From Scleromitrula shiraiana (lineage: Eukaryota; Ascomycota; Leotiomycetes; Helotiales; Sclerotiniaceae), in assembly GCA_028455995.1 (NCBI GenBank), contig JABELC010000008.1:681501-745500 (forward strand): a stretch of 64,000 nucleotides of DNA, given 5' to 3'. The position numbers and the translations under genes were made by a program. The notes below the pieces were generated by a model. That model was given only the letters and a program-made list of their open reading frames with translations. It had not been told where the DNA came from and searched no databases. This document shows positions 22,465 through 32,902 of this stretch, one piece after another (positions within the stretch are counted from its first letter, which is position 1; each line of letters opens with the position of its first letter).

Positions 22465-24357
22465 ATGGCAACGTCTACGTTGATGATTCCAGAAGGGGGG
22501 TCGAGTATAGTACCAAATGCAAGTATTGCTATGTCCAACCCCGAGGTTTTCGAGCTCGTCGCTGTATCTGATGTCGTACAAGAGCCTGTGAATACTCGTA
22601 GCAAGTTGAGAATATTTGCCATCATGGCGGCGCTTTTTGTAAGTATATTGTACCGAAAAATATGGCTTTACTAATAAAATCACGGTACCAGTCTACACTT
22701 TTCCTAGCGTCACTAAATCAAACAATTATGGCTACAGCAATCCCAACAATTTCTTCTGATTTACATTCGGCTTCTGGATACTCATGGATTGGAGGAGCAT
22801 ATCTTCTTGCAAATGCTACTGCGGCTCCTATATGGGCAAAGCTTTCCGATATCTGGGGAAGAAAGCCAATCCTCTTAACTGTCGTTGCATTGTATTTTTG
22901 CAGCTCTATTATTTGCGCTCTCGCACCTCGCATGCAGGTGCTCATTCTTGGCCGTGCATTTCAAGGTACAGCTGGTGGTGGTCTAATACAACTTGTCTAC
23001 ATCACAATTTCTGATCTATTTAGCTTAAGGTTTGGCAACTGACAATTCTACCTGAACTTCGTAATCACTAATCGTTATCTATAGAAGCCGTACCCTTTAT
23101 CTCGGGCTTCTACAGATGATGTGGGCAGTTGCTGGAGGAGTAGGGCCTGGTTTGCGAAGACTCCAACGTGAAATTCAATGTCCCTCTCACTAATGTATTA
23201 TAGTCCTCGGTGGTGTCTTGACCCAGTACGCATCTTGGCGGTGGATCTTCTGGATTAATTTACCAATATCAAGCATAGCTTTCTTGCTACTACTAAGTTT
23301 TCTGGATGTCCACAATCCAAAAACAACGTTTGCTGATGGGATCAAAGCCATTGACTGGTTTGGGAGCTTTTCAATACTAGCTCTCATGGTCATGTTGTTG
23401 CTTGGCCTAAATTTCGGAGGTGCCGTTTTCCCTTGGAACTCAGTAACAGTCATCTGCCTCATAGTTTCAGGACTATTTATGTCTTTCTTCTTCGTCATCA
23501 GTGAATCGAAACTTGCTCGTTATCCAATCATGCCTCTCGATCTCTTTCGTCACCCATCAAATATAGCATGTTTAGTTGTAGGCTTTATGCATGATTTCGT
23601 GAGTGTTTAACTGTACTTTCACTGCCAAATGAATTGAAGCTGACGCTATCAGGCTCTTATTACTACCGAATATTATCTTCCCTTGTATTTTCAGTCAGCA
23701 AAGGAGGCTTCACCATCACGTTCTGGTGTTCTTATTCTACCTATAACATTCACACAAGCAGTAATGGGCATTATTACTGGGATTATTATTCATCGTACAG
23801 GCCGCTATGTTGAGCTTCTCTGGATTGGTGTCACTTTACTTACCATTGGCAATGGATTATATATTCACTTGAGTCCACAATCATCTTTGGGCGGGATTGT
23901 CGGTTCTGAACTCGTTGCTGGAATTGGCGCTGGTCTACTCTTCTCACCTCCACTTATCGCTCTACAGGCCATGGTCTCTCAAGCCAAAACCTCTACAGCC
24001 ACTGCCACGTTGGGCTTTGTGCGTAACCTTTCAACAGTGCTTGCTGTAATAATCGGAGGTGTTGCATTTCAAAACGGAATAGAACATCAAATATCTGATC
24101 TGGACCAGGCAGGCTTACCAGCAAATTTGACAGCAATGCTCTCAGGACAAGATGCTCTAGCAAATGTAGGTCTCATTGGGACAATATCTGATCCAATCCA
24201 AAAGTCCGCGGCGGAACAAGCGTTTGCATCGAGTTTGAGAAATTTATGGATCTTATGTACATGCATGTCTGCTTGTGGTATCGTGGCAAGTATATTCATT
24301 TCGAAAAAATCACTGAGCAGGGAGCATCAAGAGACAAAGACAGGTTTGGGGATGTAA
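22465..24357 (+). CDS. MFS multidrug transporter, probable 14-TM DHA2 type
   Basis: Exons 22465-22638, 22692-23029, 23085-23149, 23204-23598 and 23653-24357 encode 558 residues in one frame. A polar N-terminus of about 50 residues precedes the first helix, which carries SLNQTIMATAIPTIS, the motif D1-like segment of drug:H+ antiporters. Loop 2-3 has motif A (KLSDIWGRKPILL). LTQYASWRWIFWINLP is typical of the 14-TM DHA2 subfamily. GAGLLFSPPLIALQAMV sits in the later half. Members export toxic compounds or secondary metabolites at the plasma membrane. No biosynthetic gene cluster surrounds it, so the substrate cannot be named. Confidence 0.92.
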
Positions 24358-24813
24358 ATCAATGGGAACAAATTTGTTGCTATATAGAATATTAGAGATT
24401 AGAAAGGAGGGTGGTTTTACTTTATTCTGGATATGTTGAATATTGCCTTCATCTGCATACTCAAGGAGCCTATCTCCCATATTCGAATTTTCCTCAATTA
24501 ATCCACTTTTTATCTTTCATCTGACATACTGTTCAACAGGATATACATAGGTCATATCGAAACTGATGAGATATAGCAGATCATAATGTCCAGAACCAAT
24601 ACCTGCGTTGAACATCAATAAATACCCAAGTGAAGGGCTTCTCATAGTGACCCCACCAAAATGCCACTAGTTTCGATACCCCTCATTTCAATACGTTTTT
24701 GACAAATCAACCAGATCATATTTAAATCCAGTACCTCGACTTGATGTTTCTTGATCCAAGAGCAAAACAAAATCACACTAATGTTTCGTTGACGAAAAAC
24801 CCCATACTCCATA
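24358..24813. other. Intergenic between MFS transporter and hydrolase
   Basis: About 450 bases with no ORF of interest. It is the presumed promoter of the downstream hydrolase. Confidence 0.5.
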
Positions 24814-25772
24814 ATGTTTGAAAACTTTACTACCTTAGATGTTCCCATATCCCCTTCCATATCAATTCACACCCTCGTATCCCCCAAAACCGGGCCTCCT
24901 CTCCTCCTTCTCCACGGATTTCCCCAAACCCATCACATATGGCATCTAGTGACTCCACACCTCGTAGAAAACTATACGGTCATATTACTTGATCTCCGAG
25001 GCTACGGACAGAGTTCCAAGCCAACCGCTGACCCCAACGGCAATCACGAGGAGTATTCCAAAACCATCATGGTATTATATAAGGTCCATCATGATCAGAA
25101 GTTTCCACTGTATTCCTAACGATATCTCAGGGAGACGACTGCCTCGCAGTAATGAAACATCTAAAGTACCCCACCTTCTCCATCTGTGCCCACGATCGCG
25201 GAGCTCGCGTCGCCCACCAATTAGCCATTAATCACCCCAACGTCGTAACCAAACTCATGCTTCTAGATATCCTCCCCACTCTCACCATGTTCACACTAGG
25301 TCAACATTCGTGGTATAAGAAATACTGGCACTGGGTATTTCTCGCTCAGCCGGCTCCTTTCCCCGAGGAATTAATCCTAGCCAATCCTCAACTTTTCGCA
25401 GAGAAGTTTCTAGGGAGCGCGGGGGTGGCGGGCGGGAAGGTACTTTTTGATGGGGAGGTGAGAAGGGTCTATGGGAAGTTATTGGAGGATAGGGAGACGG
25501 TTCATGGGATGTGTGAGGATTATAGGGCGGGGATGACGGTGGATTTGGAGGAGCAGAGGAGGGATAAGGAAGAGGGGAGGAGGATTAAATGTGAGGTTAT
25601 GGTTGTTTGGGGGAAGAAGGGCGCGATTGAGACGGAGTTTGAGGATCCGGTGGGGTTGTGGAAGGAGGTTTGTGAGGGAGTGGTGAAGGGGGTGGGGGTG
25701 GATGGGGGTCATTATATACCGGAGGAGTGCTCGGGGGAGTTGATTGGGTTGATCAAGGACTTTTTTGTATAG
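24814..25772 (+). CDS. Alpha/beta hydrolase, haloacetate-dehalogenase-like
   Basis: Exons 24814-25071 and 25131-25772 (59 bp intron) encode 299 residues. The alpha/beta-hydrolase fold shows HGFPQTHHIW (oxyanion region, about 34-43) and the nucleophile elbow AHDRGAR with Asp108, followed by Arg109 and Arg112, the pair that binds the carboxylate in fluoroacetate dehalogenases. LLDILPT (Asp132) and GGHYIPEE (His280) fit the remaining catalytic acid and base. An Asp nucleophile rather than Ser argues for dehalogenase or epoxide-hydrolase chemistry; HDRGAR favours the former. Real substrate is unknown. Base use changes inside the gene: C-rich up to about 25400, strongly G-rich from 25420 to the stop. 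Confidence 0.88.
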
Positions 25773-27399
25773 TTAGTGGTGGAGAGATTCGATATTGGAT
25801 TACAATGTCCCAAAGACTCACAACATCATTTTAATGAAGATCCATTATGATAGAAAGTAAGAAATCTTGAAAATATTTGGAGTGTATCTGACAATGGGCA
25901 TCTTTTCTCTGGTAGCAGATGCTGCACTTACACTCCAGAATAACTAGCAAAGTTCCTAGAAATTTTTGGATGATATATCGAGCCACTCAAGCATTGAAGA
26001 GAGGTACTGGTATTATTCCCTAGACCAGACATTGTTTCGAACCTCATTCACTATCCACCCAAATCAATTTGTTGCATATCTAAAAAAAATATTGCTTATT
26101 GAATACGTTCGACAGTGTTTTGATTATAGACATGCAAGAAAAAACTCCTAGTCCCGTGCTTTCCATCTCAGTGATCCATTCTATTGGATCGATCTTATAT
26201 TTGTTTCTTTGTTGCAAATCTGAGGCTAAAATTTCTGAGCCTGTTCCCTGTAGGCAGTTTAGATATGCAACAGATGTAGACAGTCTTTTTTTTTTGAGTA
26301 TTTCGTATATGTTATTGACCAGTGACAACATAATCATTACCATAATCATGTGTATGAAAGACTACTGAGAACGTTCGACGACATCTCAAGAACACAATTA
26401 TCAATAGTGATAAATGCCTCAATACCCAATCTCTGCATGAGGGTACCTGGAAAAAGACTTCGAGTGAACGGCTTGATATCAATTGTACTGGCAGAGACAT
26501 GACGGTTATATGAACATGATGATAAACTTAAAACTCGGCGAGAAAATAATAGGAGAGATCGGTGTATATATAGTGTTCAAACCAATCTAATGTGTGTTTT
26601 GAACGTAGATGGAATTATAGTTCTGTGATATGTGGGACTTGAAAGAACAAACTCCAAATCTAGCGAATAGATTACGGAAAGAATCGGAATTTAGACACTG
26701 TAGAATCTGGGGTATGAACGAGTATAAAAGTCTAGGATGTACGAATACTCCAAGGTCCTTCTTCTCACAACTCAGACGTATTCAATTTCGCTGCAGGTCA
26801 ACAAACGTACAAGAGATCGAACTTTGATCTAATCAAGCGGGCTTCGAGCTCTCATGTTAATGAAATGAGTTTATGCAGCAGTGATTGCGCCAGGAACTTA
26901 TCAAAGCTAAAATAAGGGATGTTGGTATACCATGGCGGCAATATATTCTTTTTGCATACATTAACGATGATAGCTAGTGAATAACATGATGACAATTATA
27001 AGTCAAGGTGATGACGAATATTTGATATTTGAAAATATTATTGATTGAGATTGTGGAACGAATGATATAACATTATATGTCAAAGTAATAACAGTCCCGA
27101 GAAAATCTTTTCTTAACAAAAGCGAAGGACATTAAATCATCCCACTGCACAATATTGACCATGATAATAACGCCTCTATAATTCTCATTGAAATAATACA
27201 TTATGTGACCATACATTCATACAATCTAAGACGTAGCACAACCCAAGAAACACCCCAAGCATTTCACCATACGCACCCCTACTCCGATAGCTAAATTCCA
27301 GAACCTTGCGACTGAACACTCCTAGGGAGAAGTTCGATATCATCCTACAAGAAAATATATAAAACATTAACACGCGCTCCCGCATAATAAAAAATCAAA
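25773..27399. other. 1.6 kb intergenic interval
   Basis: AT-rich DNA between the hydrolase and PAP2 genes, which converge on it. Only short, unrelated ORFs occur, and no repeat structure was recognised. Confidence 0.5.
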
Positions 27400-28638
27400 T
27401 CAATCCGCACTCGGGTTCTGGCCAGCGCCTACTTCAAAATTTGTCCTCACATTTCTTTCATTTGCTCTCCCCTCCTCAAGATCAGGCCGTCTCTCCCTCT
27501 CATGATGGATTCCCCCAACCGGACTCCTAGGGCCTGAAACATAACTCCCGACTCCAACACCAGCCCAAAACGCACGGTCGGAACTTCGGGGTCCCCATGA
27601 CCAGCCAGCTCCTTGCGAAATGGGTAGATGGTAGAAGCGGAAGGCGAAAACAGCGGTTACGGTGCCGATGAAGAAACCAAATAGAATATCGAAACCATGG
27701 TGACGGAAATCGGAGAACCGAGTAGTTGCAATGTAGATTGCGAGAAAAGTGGGGATCACAGCAACAAGAAGGAGATAGAGGGGAGGGGCGGCAGCTTGGT
27801 TGCGGGAAGCGATAATTTTGTCATCATGACCAGATGGAAGGCTGGCCATCAAGTTATCAACGTTCTTGCCGGAGTATTGAGAATCCGTGCGTTGATGAGC
27901 CTGTGCTGGGTTTCGTGAAGGAAATGCGGAGGAATATGGTGCGTGATCAGATGTGTAAGCTCGAGGAGCCAGAAAGGGAACTGTTAAAGCGAGTTTTGAT
28001 GCAAGAAACAAGCTGAGGTACACCAGACCCGATGCAGAAAACGATGAGTGGCCAGAAGGATATGATCTGAAGCCATCATCGAGTATGTATTTGTCCGTTT
28101 GTCGACAAATGTTTGCTGAAACCAATACAACCCCTTCTTCTAAGTTTGAAAAACCTCCAACAGCAAATGAAGCAATGTTGGTTAGATCAGGATTGCATCG
28201 TGATATCAAATCAGGTCGTGGTCGCCCAATAAGATTTTTGACTCCATTTGTGATGACAAAAGCTAGAGCGATGGATAATGCCAGACCTAGCCATGAAGCA
28301 TGAAGCTCCCATAATTTCCGTTTCCATATCAAAGATTTAGGTACGGATTTTGGTACCGTTGGGCCCGGCACGAGAGTAAAGGTAACGAGGAGAATAACAA
28401 CCGCGGGGAACACAAGAGCGAGTACGACAAGTAAAGCTGTAGATATCTTCTCGTTTTTGGTGTAGGGAAAGCTGATGTCCGGATCAACAACAGAGAATGG
28501 ACGTTTGTTGGGAGTTTGCTTTGAAAATAATGCACCAAGACCGGCAGCAATGATAAGGATGACCCAATCAAAGACATAAGACAATACGACTGCGATTGAG
28601 ATCTTCCCGCTATTGCGAGCTCTTTTAATGGAATTCAT
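27400..28638 (-). CDS. PAP2-family lipid phosphate phosphatase (Dpp1/Lpp1-like)
   Basis: Intronless, 412 residues. Dephosphorylates phosphatidate, diacylglycerol pyrophosphate or related lipids at a membrane, without Mg2+. The three phosphatase motifs are present: KNLIGRPRP at 134-142, PSGHSS at 194-199 and RFSDFRHHGFD at 307-317, with catalytic His197 and His314. About six hydrophobic helices surround them. A polar loop of about 65 residues (223-285) between motifs 2 and 3 is longer than in yeast Dpp1. The C-terminal 75 residues are hydrophilic and Arg/Glu-rich, a possible regulatory tail. The ATG at 28638 begins a normal N-terminus with basic residues before helix 1. Confidence 0.93.
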   Translation of the reverse strand: MNSIKRARNSGKISIAVVLSYVFDWVILIIAAGLGALFSKQTPNKRPFSVVDPDISFPYTKNEKISTALLVVLALVFPAVVILLVTFTLVPGPTVPKSVPKSLIWKRKLWELHASWLGLALSIALAFVITNGVKNLIGRPRPDLISRCNPDLTNIASFAVGGFSNLEEGVVLVSANICRQTDKYILDDGFRSYPSGHSSFSASGLVYLSLFLASKLALTVPFLAPRAYTSDHAPYSSAFPSRNPAQAHQRTDSQYSGKNVDNLMASLPSGHDDKIIASRNQAAAPPLYLLLVAVIPTFLAIYIATTRFSDFRHHGFDILFGFFIGTVTAVFAFRFYHLPISQGAGWSWGPRSSDRAFWAGVGVGSYVSGPRSPVGGIHHERERRPDLEEGRANERNVRTNFEVGAGQNPSAD

Positions 28639-29930
28639 ATTGGGCGATGAAGCATCGAGTGTTGGTTGATGAGAAAAAAGATATCAAAGAAAATCTGTCA
28701 AACAAATTGTTTGGTGATATAAGATGGTTTATTACCATACGTAATCATGCTACGGTATAAGAAAATAAGACGGCTGTGTTTTAGGTTTACGCCAAGCCAA
28801 GTGACATTAAATCGCCGTTTAAAGATGATTCATGAAGTCAATGATTTGGTTATTGTCAGCCCTTTTCTAACTTTATTATATTAAAATCATCAATAATAAT
28901 AGGGGGATGAGAATCAAAAGATGATTCCGGTTCAGATGGGGAAATGTTGCACTGTTACTTGTCTCACTCCAGGTTCCTTAACATGCATGTGAATTGCTGA
29001 GAAGTACGAAGGATTGATGGTATCCGCTCGTTTTGCGATATGTTGCGTGGCGCTTAGACTATGATGTCAAGACATGAAGTAAAGACATTGATCCATGTGT
29101 TGGTTTGGGCTGTGCTCTTGGGAGTTGAATTGATTAGTCCGTAGTCTTTCCGTAATCTTTTCATTCATGGTCGTGTATCAGGCCAGTAGTATATAATTGG
29201 CTATTTAGATCTAAGTTTTATGATTATTTAAGGATCTTAACAAAGAGAATTAACATGAAGATCCATCAACAATTACTCTAAGCACTTATTATTCCCCTCT
29301 AGGTTTTCCTTTGGATGTTTAGATTTCTTTATTCTACATACTAGTATGTACTCGAGTACACTTCTTTGTTCAACGTGACGAGGGATGATGTATTATGTTC
29401 AGGGGTACAGTACGGTTACCGTACCGGTAGATTAGATAGAATTTGGTTGGTCAAATGGAACACTTGGCATTCTTGGGGTGGCTGATACACATGGGAGTGG
29501 CTTTAATATTCTCCGTAACATCATATAAACACTTTTTGCATGATTTTATGGTTTCTTCTCGTGGATGAAGAAGATGCATTTGACCCCTATATTACCTTGT
29601 TCTAGTAAAGCTTACATGAAAGTAAGAGTAAGATTACAATGCTGACTCGCATACTTGAGGAGAGACCTTACGTTTGGGACTTCACTGCTCAGGTCTCCAA
29701 GTAAGTTTTAATGAGCTGCTTTCGTTTTATCAATACTGTTTTGTATCTTGGCACTCAGATGTAGGCATATATATGCTCGAGTATGAGTGTTGCATGTTTC
29801 ACTTGAGAAGATCTATATGGGGAGTTTGATATCATAAATCCCATAAATTGTTTCTCATACTACAAAAGCTGTCTAGAAGAAAGAAAGCTGTAACATATGG
29901 AATAGAAGCTTGACCAGCAAGAAATCCCAC
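28639..29930. other. 1.3 kb intergenic interval
   Basis: Upstream region of the PAP2 gene and 3' flank of the oxidoreductase pseudogene. No supported ORF or repeat. Confidence 0.5.
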
Positions 29931-30928
29931 TCAAAGCAATGGTTGATGTCCCAATTCTTCTGCTCTGAGCTGAGCCGAAGCAGCAACAGCTGCATTGCAA
30001 CCGCTCGAAAATGTACCGTTCATCACCTTGTACGGAGTAACACAATCTCCAGCAGCAAAAACTGCTCTCATGCTAGTTGCAAAGAATGGAGCAGGAGCAT
30101 CGATATCCCCGCTCGGGGTAAGCTTCAAATCAAGCTGTTCCACGAATGGTCCTCGAACATGAGTATTAGGATTATGCGTAGGAATGATTCGACTTTCGTG
30201 GTACCATCTTCAAACGTGATGATGACTTCGGCGCCATTTTCTCCTTTGCTAAGATGGCGGATCTTGCGTGCATCAACTGCGAATCAATTGTTTGGTTTAG
30301 TGGAGGATTTGAGAATCATTTTTATCCCCTCGGCTAGATGTTGACTTGCTTGCTTAAGGCTGATGCAGTTTCTGCCATGTGGATTGCGAATGGAGGGGAC
30401 GCTTGTGTTTGAAGTGCGAGGACACCTGATGAAAGGGAGTCCTTTTCCTCATAGCCATGGCAGAAGAGACAGTGAAATCTTGTATTCGTTAGTCTAAGCA
30501 CTCAAATTATCAACTCGGAACTAGAAACTTACATTCCCGTTTCCCAACATTCCTTATAACCATCCACATCTGGAAAATCATTGGCCGATCCAGTCGCAAG
30601 GATGAGTTTCCTGCCTCTCCAAACCTTTCCACTTTGGTCTTCAAGCTCAAATCCATCTATTTTTTTTCGCGGTCTTGATTTCAACATCTTTGAATTTGAT
30701 AGTGTCGTAGTTGGCTTCAATCTCTTTTCTTGCTGTGATTCTGAAGAGCGCTGGATCTTTATGATCCCATGTCAATACCATGTGCATGTGGGATGCTACG
30801 AGGTTGCGGTAATCGCCAGAATCAAACACGATTGCGGTGTGAAGTTGGCGAGCAAGTGTGCTGGCTGCGGTGAGACCTGCTGGGCCTCCACCCACAATGA
30901 GAACGTCCACGGTTAATGGGGAGGGCAT
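29931..30928 (-). pseudogene. Decayed thioredoxin-reductase-like (GliT-like) FAD oxidoreductase
   Basis: The reading starts at 30928 with an FAD Rossmann motif (VGGGPAGL). After an intron at 30479-30532 it shows the redox pair CLFC followed by HGYE, as in GliT/thioredoxin-reductase-like enzymes that oxidise dithiols. It ends with AAGDCVTPYKVMNG, the second FAD-binding segment. The frame is broken at several places: an extra base in an A8 run (T8 on the plus strand, 30660-30667), frame loss with a stop at 30334-30336 where several expected residues are missing, a TGA at 30284-30286, and a one-base loss near 30175. Intact homologues protect producers of disulfide metabolites; no such cluster is seen here. 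Four independent lesions make a sequencing error an unlikely full explanation. Confidence 0.85.
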
Positions 30929-31543
30929 TCTGAAAGTAGATTATTTTTGTATTTAGAAAGATAACCAGATTGTGATCGTTGAAAAAGGGGGTGCTGTTCT
31001 AGAGAGGAGGATAGAAAGTAGTTTTAGCTATGTCAATTTAGTAATAACAGAAGTCCAAGGAAGTTTTGAGTTCTAATTACGTTTGTGGCTTAGGTGATTC
31101 ACTGTTTATTGCTAAGTTGTCCGCGGATAGTAAAGGTTGATGCCTTTTTTCTTGTATAGTAACCATGGTTGTGCTTATTAGTGGCCACAGTTTTAGTGGA
31201 CTAACAGCATATGCCTAGGGAACTAATACAGCACGGCAAACCTGACATGGGTCACTTCATTTTCCCAGCAAAATTACATGCATTGAGATGAAAACAGCCA
31301 TATTAGAATTGGAAACATATCAGATACAAAGAAATGATAAACTGGGTTCAAAATACCCAACATGCTACCATAGAAAATAGTGAATGTAAGGAAAGCATGA
31401 GAATAACGTGTAACAATTGTGATGTATGTCAGACAGGGGTACTGGTACCAATCGCGAATGAATAGATCAATACATCTCTTCTTTGCAGGAGGATTCCCCC
31501 CTCTACTAAATACCAGACCTAACTGTTACATCTCCAAACCAGG
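30929..31543. other. Intergenic, pseudogene promoter side
   Basis: The former promoter of the pseudogene and the 3' flank of the GFA gene. No further feature. Confidence 0.5.
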
Positions 31544-32145
31544 TCATTCTACAAAAAGTCCCTTCTCCTTATGCCACCCCTCAATACTAAACTCGCCATA
31601 CTCATCATAAACCTTCTTCTTCCCCTCAGGCCACCTCACATACTCAGGCTTACTATCACCCTTGACACAAACCATCTCTTCTGCTACCGGCAACTTCGTA
31701 TCAATTGCACTAGCAAATGGATGGATCAATTCCGGCCACGTCTTATCCCACAACCATAGCATACTAGAACATTCGGAACAGAAATTTCTCTCCGAGGTGC
31801 ACTTTTCAGCCTGAGGTGTACCGCGATCTTTAATTGCTGTATATTTTCTATTGCAGATTTATTAGTTGGGTGAAAGCATGTGAGGGGATTAGAACGGAAA
31901 GTACTTGATCGTATCTTTTCCCTTTGTGATCTTAAGTGTATCGGCAATCCCGCCTAAATTCACACTCCCGCCGTACCCGCCGCATTTACGACAGATTGAG
32001 CATGCGCATACTTGATATGGAACTGGGGTATGCGATTCAAGCTCGAATTCAACAGCCCCGCATTGACAGCTTCCTTCGAGTTTCCTGGGGTTTTTAATAT
32101 GCCATGTTTTGGTGATAGGACTACTACGGGTGCTTACATTGGCAT
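31544..32145 (-). CDS. GFA/CENP-V-type zinc protein (glutathione-dependent formaldehyde-activating family)
   Basis: Exon 1 is only 8 coding bases (32138-32145); exons 2 and 3 are 31905-32084 and 31544-31847, for 163 residues. The spliced start reads MPMKLEGSCQCGAVEF, the usual GFA beginning. The zinc ligands are visible: C9/C11 (CQCGA), C29/C31/C34 (CACSIC) and C86/C89 (CSEC). The family includes glutathione-dependent formaldehyde-activating enzyme, but most fungal paralogues have no assigned substrate, so activity is not claimed. The micro-exon is supported because a GTAAGC donor and CCCCAG acceptor create the Met3 codon across the junction. It is divergent from COX19. Confidence 0.9.
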
Positions 32146-32402
32146 GTTGTATAATATAGATGAAATTCTGCTCAGACCTAGTGAGATATATTTAGAATGT
32201 CAAACTGCTGCGAGAATATTTGAGAAATGTTGACCCGAAGTACGGCCGTACATACATACATCTGGACGGCAGCCCCGGAAGTGGGTAGTGCTTACATCAT
32301 AATCTGGGGTAAGCTCCATAAATCCCGGAACAATAAAAGTCCGACCGAAATACATTTATATCGAATCATTTCCTAAACCATCCTCAACAGTGGCCAGCAA
32401 CC
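32146..32402. promoter_or_regulatory. 257 bp divergent promoter, GFA gene and COX19
   Basis: The two translation starts are 257 bases apart on opposite strands. No TATA box is placed clearly; a CATTTATAT stretch near 32352 lies about 50 bases before the COX19 ATG. Confidence 0.4.
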
Positions 32403-32902
32403 ATGAGTACATTTGGAAGTCCCGGTGGCCGATTAGTTAATAATAAACCTTCACCGTGAGTAAAAATTTTAGTGCTTATGATTCCAGAGCTGATTGTTTG
32501 TTGGCAGACCGGAAAGAGGAAGTTTTCCTCTCGATCATGATGGTATGATTTTGCGCCTCTACCCTTCCACAATAACCAAGAGAGGTCCTAATATGAATAC
32601 ATTATAGGTGAATGTAAAGAAGTTATGAAGATATATCTGGGGTGTTTGAAGAAAGTGCGTGGAACGAATGATCCGGAATGTAGGGATCTGGCGAAATCAT
32701 ACTTGGCATGCCGAATGGATAGGTGGGTGTGACAGGTCTGGCTTTGGGTATTGCAGCACTGATGTTTTATGCGCATAGAAATCTGATGGCAAAGGACGAA
32801 TTTAAGAACCTAGGATTTGCGGATGATGGGCCGAAGGGTGAAGATAAGAAGGGAGGGAATGGAGATGGGGAGAAGGGAGTAAAGAATGAGCTGCGATGGT
32901 AG
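32403..32902 (+). CDS. COX19: Cytochrome c oxidase assembly factor Cox19
   Basis: Twin CX9C protein of the mitochondrial intermembrane space, needed for copper delivery during complex IV assembly. Exons 32403-32455, 32508-32542, 32608-32722 and 32779-32902 encode 108 residues. The two CX9C pairs are C32/C42 (ECKEVMKIYLGC) and C54/C64 (ECRDLAKSYLAC), both in exon 3. The N-terminus MSTFGSPGG and the motif GSFPLDHDGEC match the family. The C-terminus is Lys/Gly/Glu-rich. Three introns in a 327-base coding sequence is a high density. Import would be by the Mia40 relay, as there is no presequence. Confidence 0.95.
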
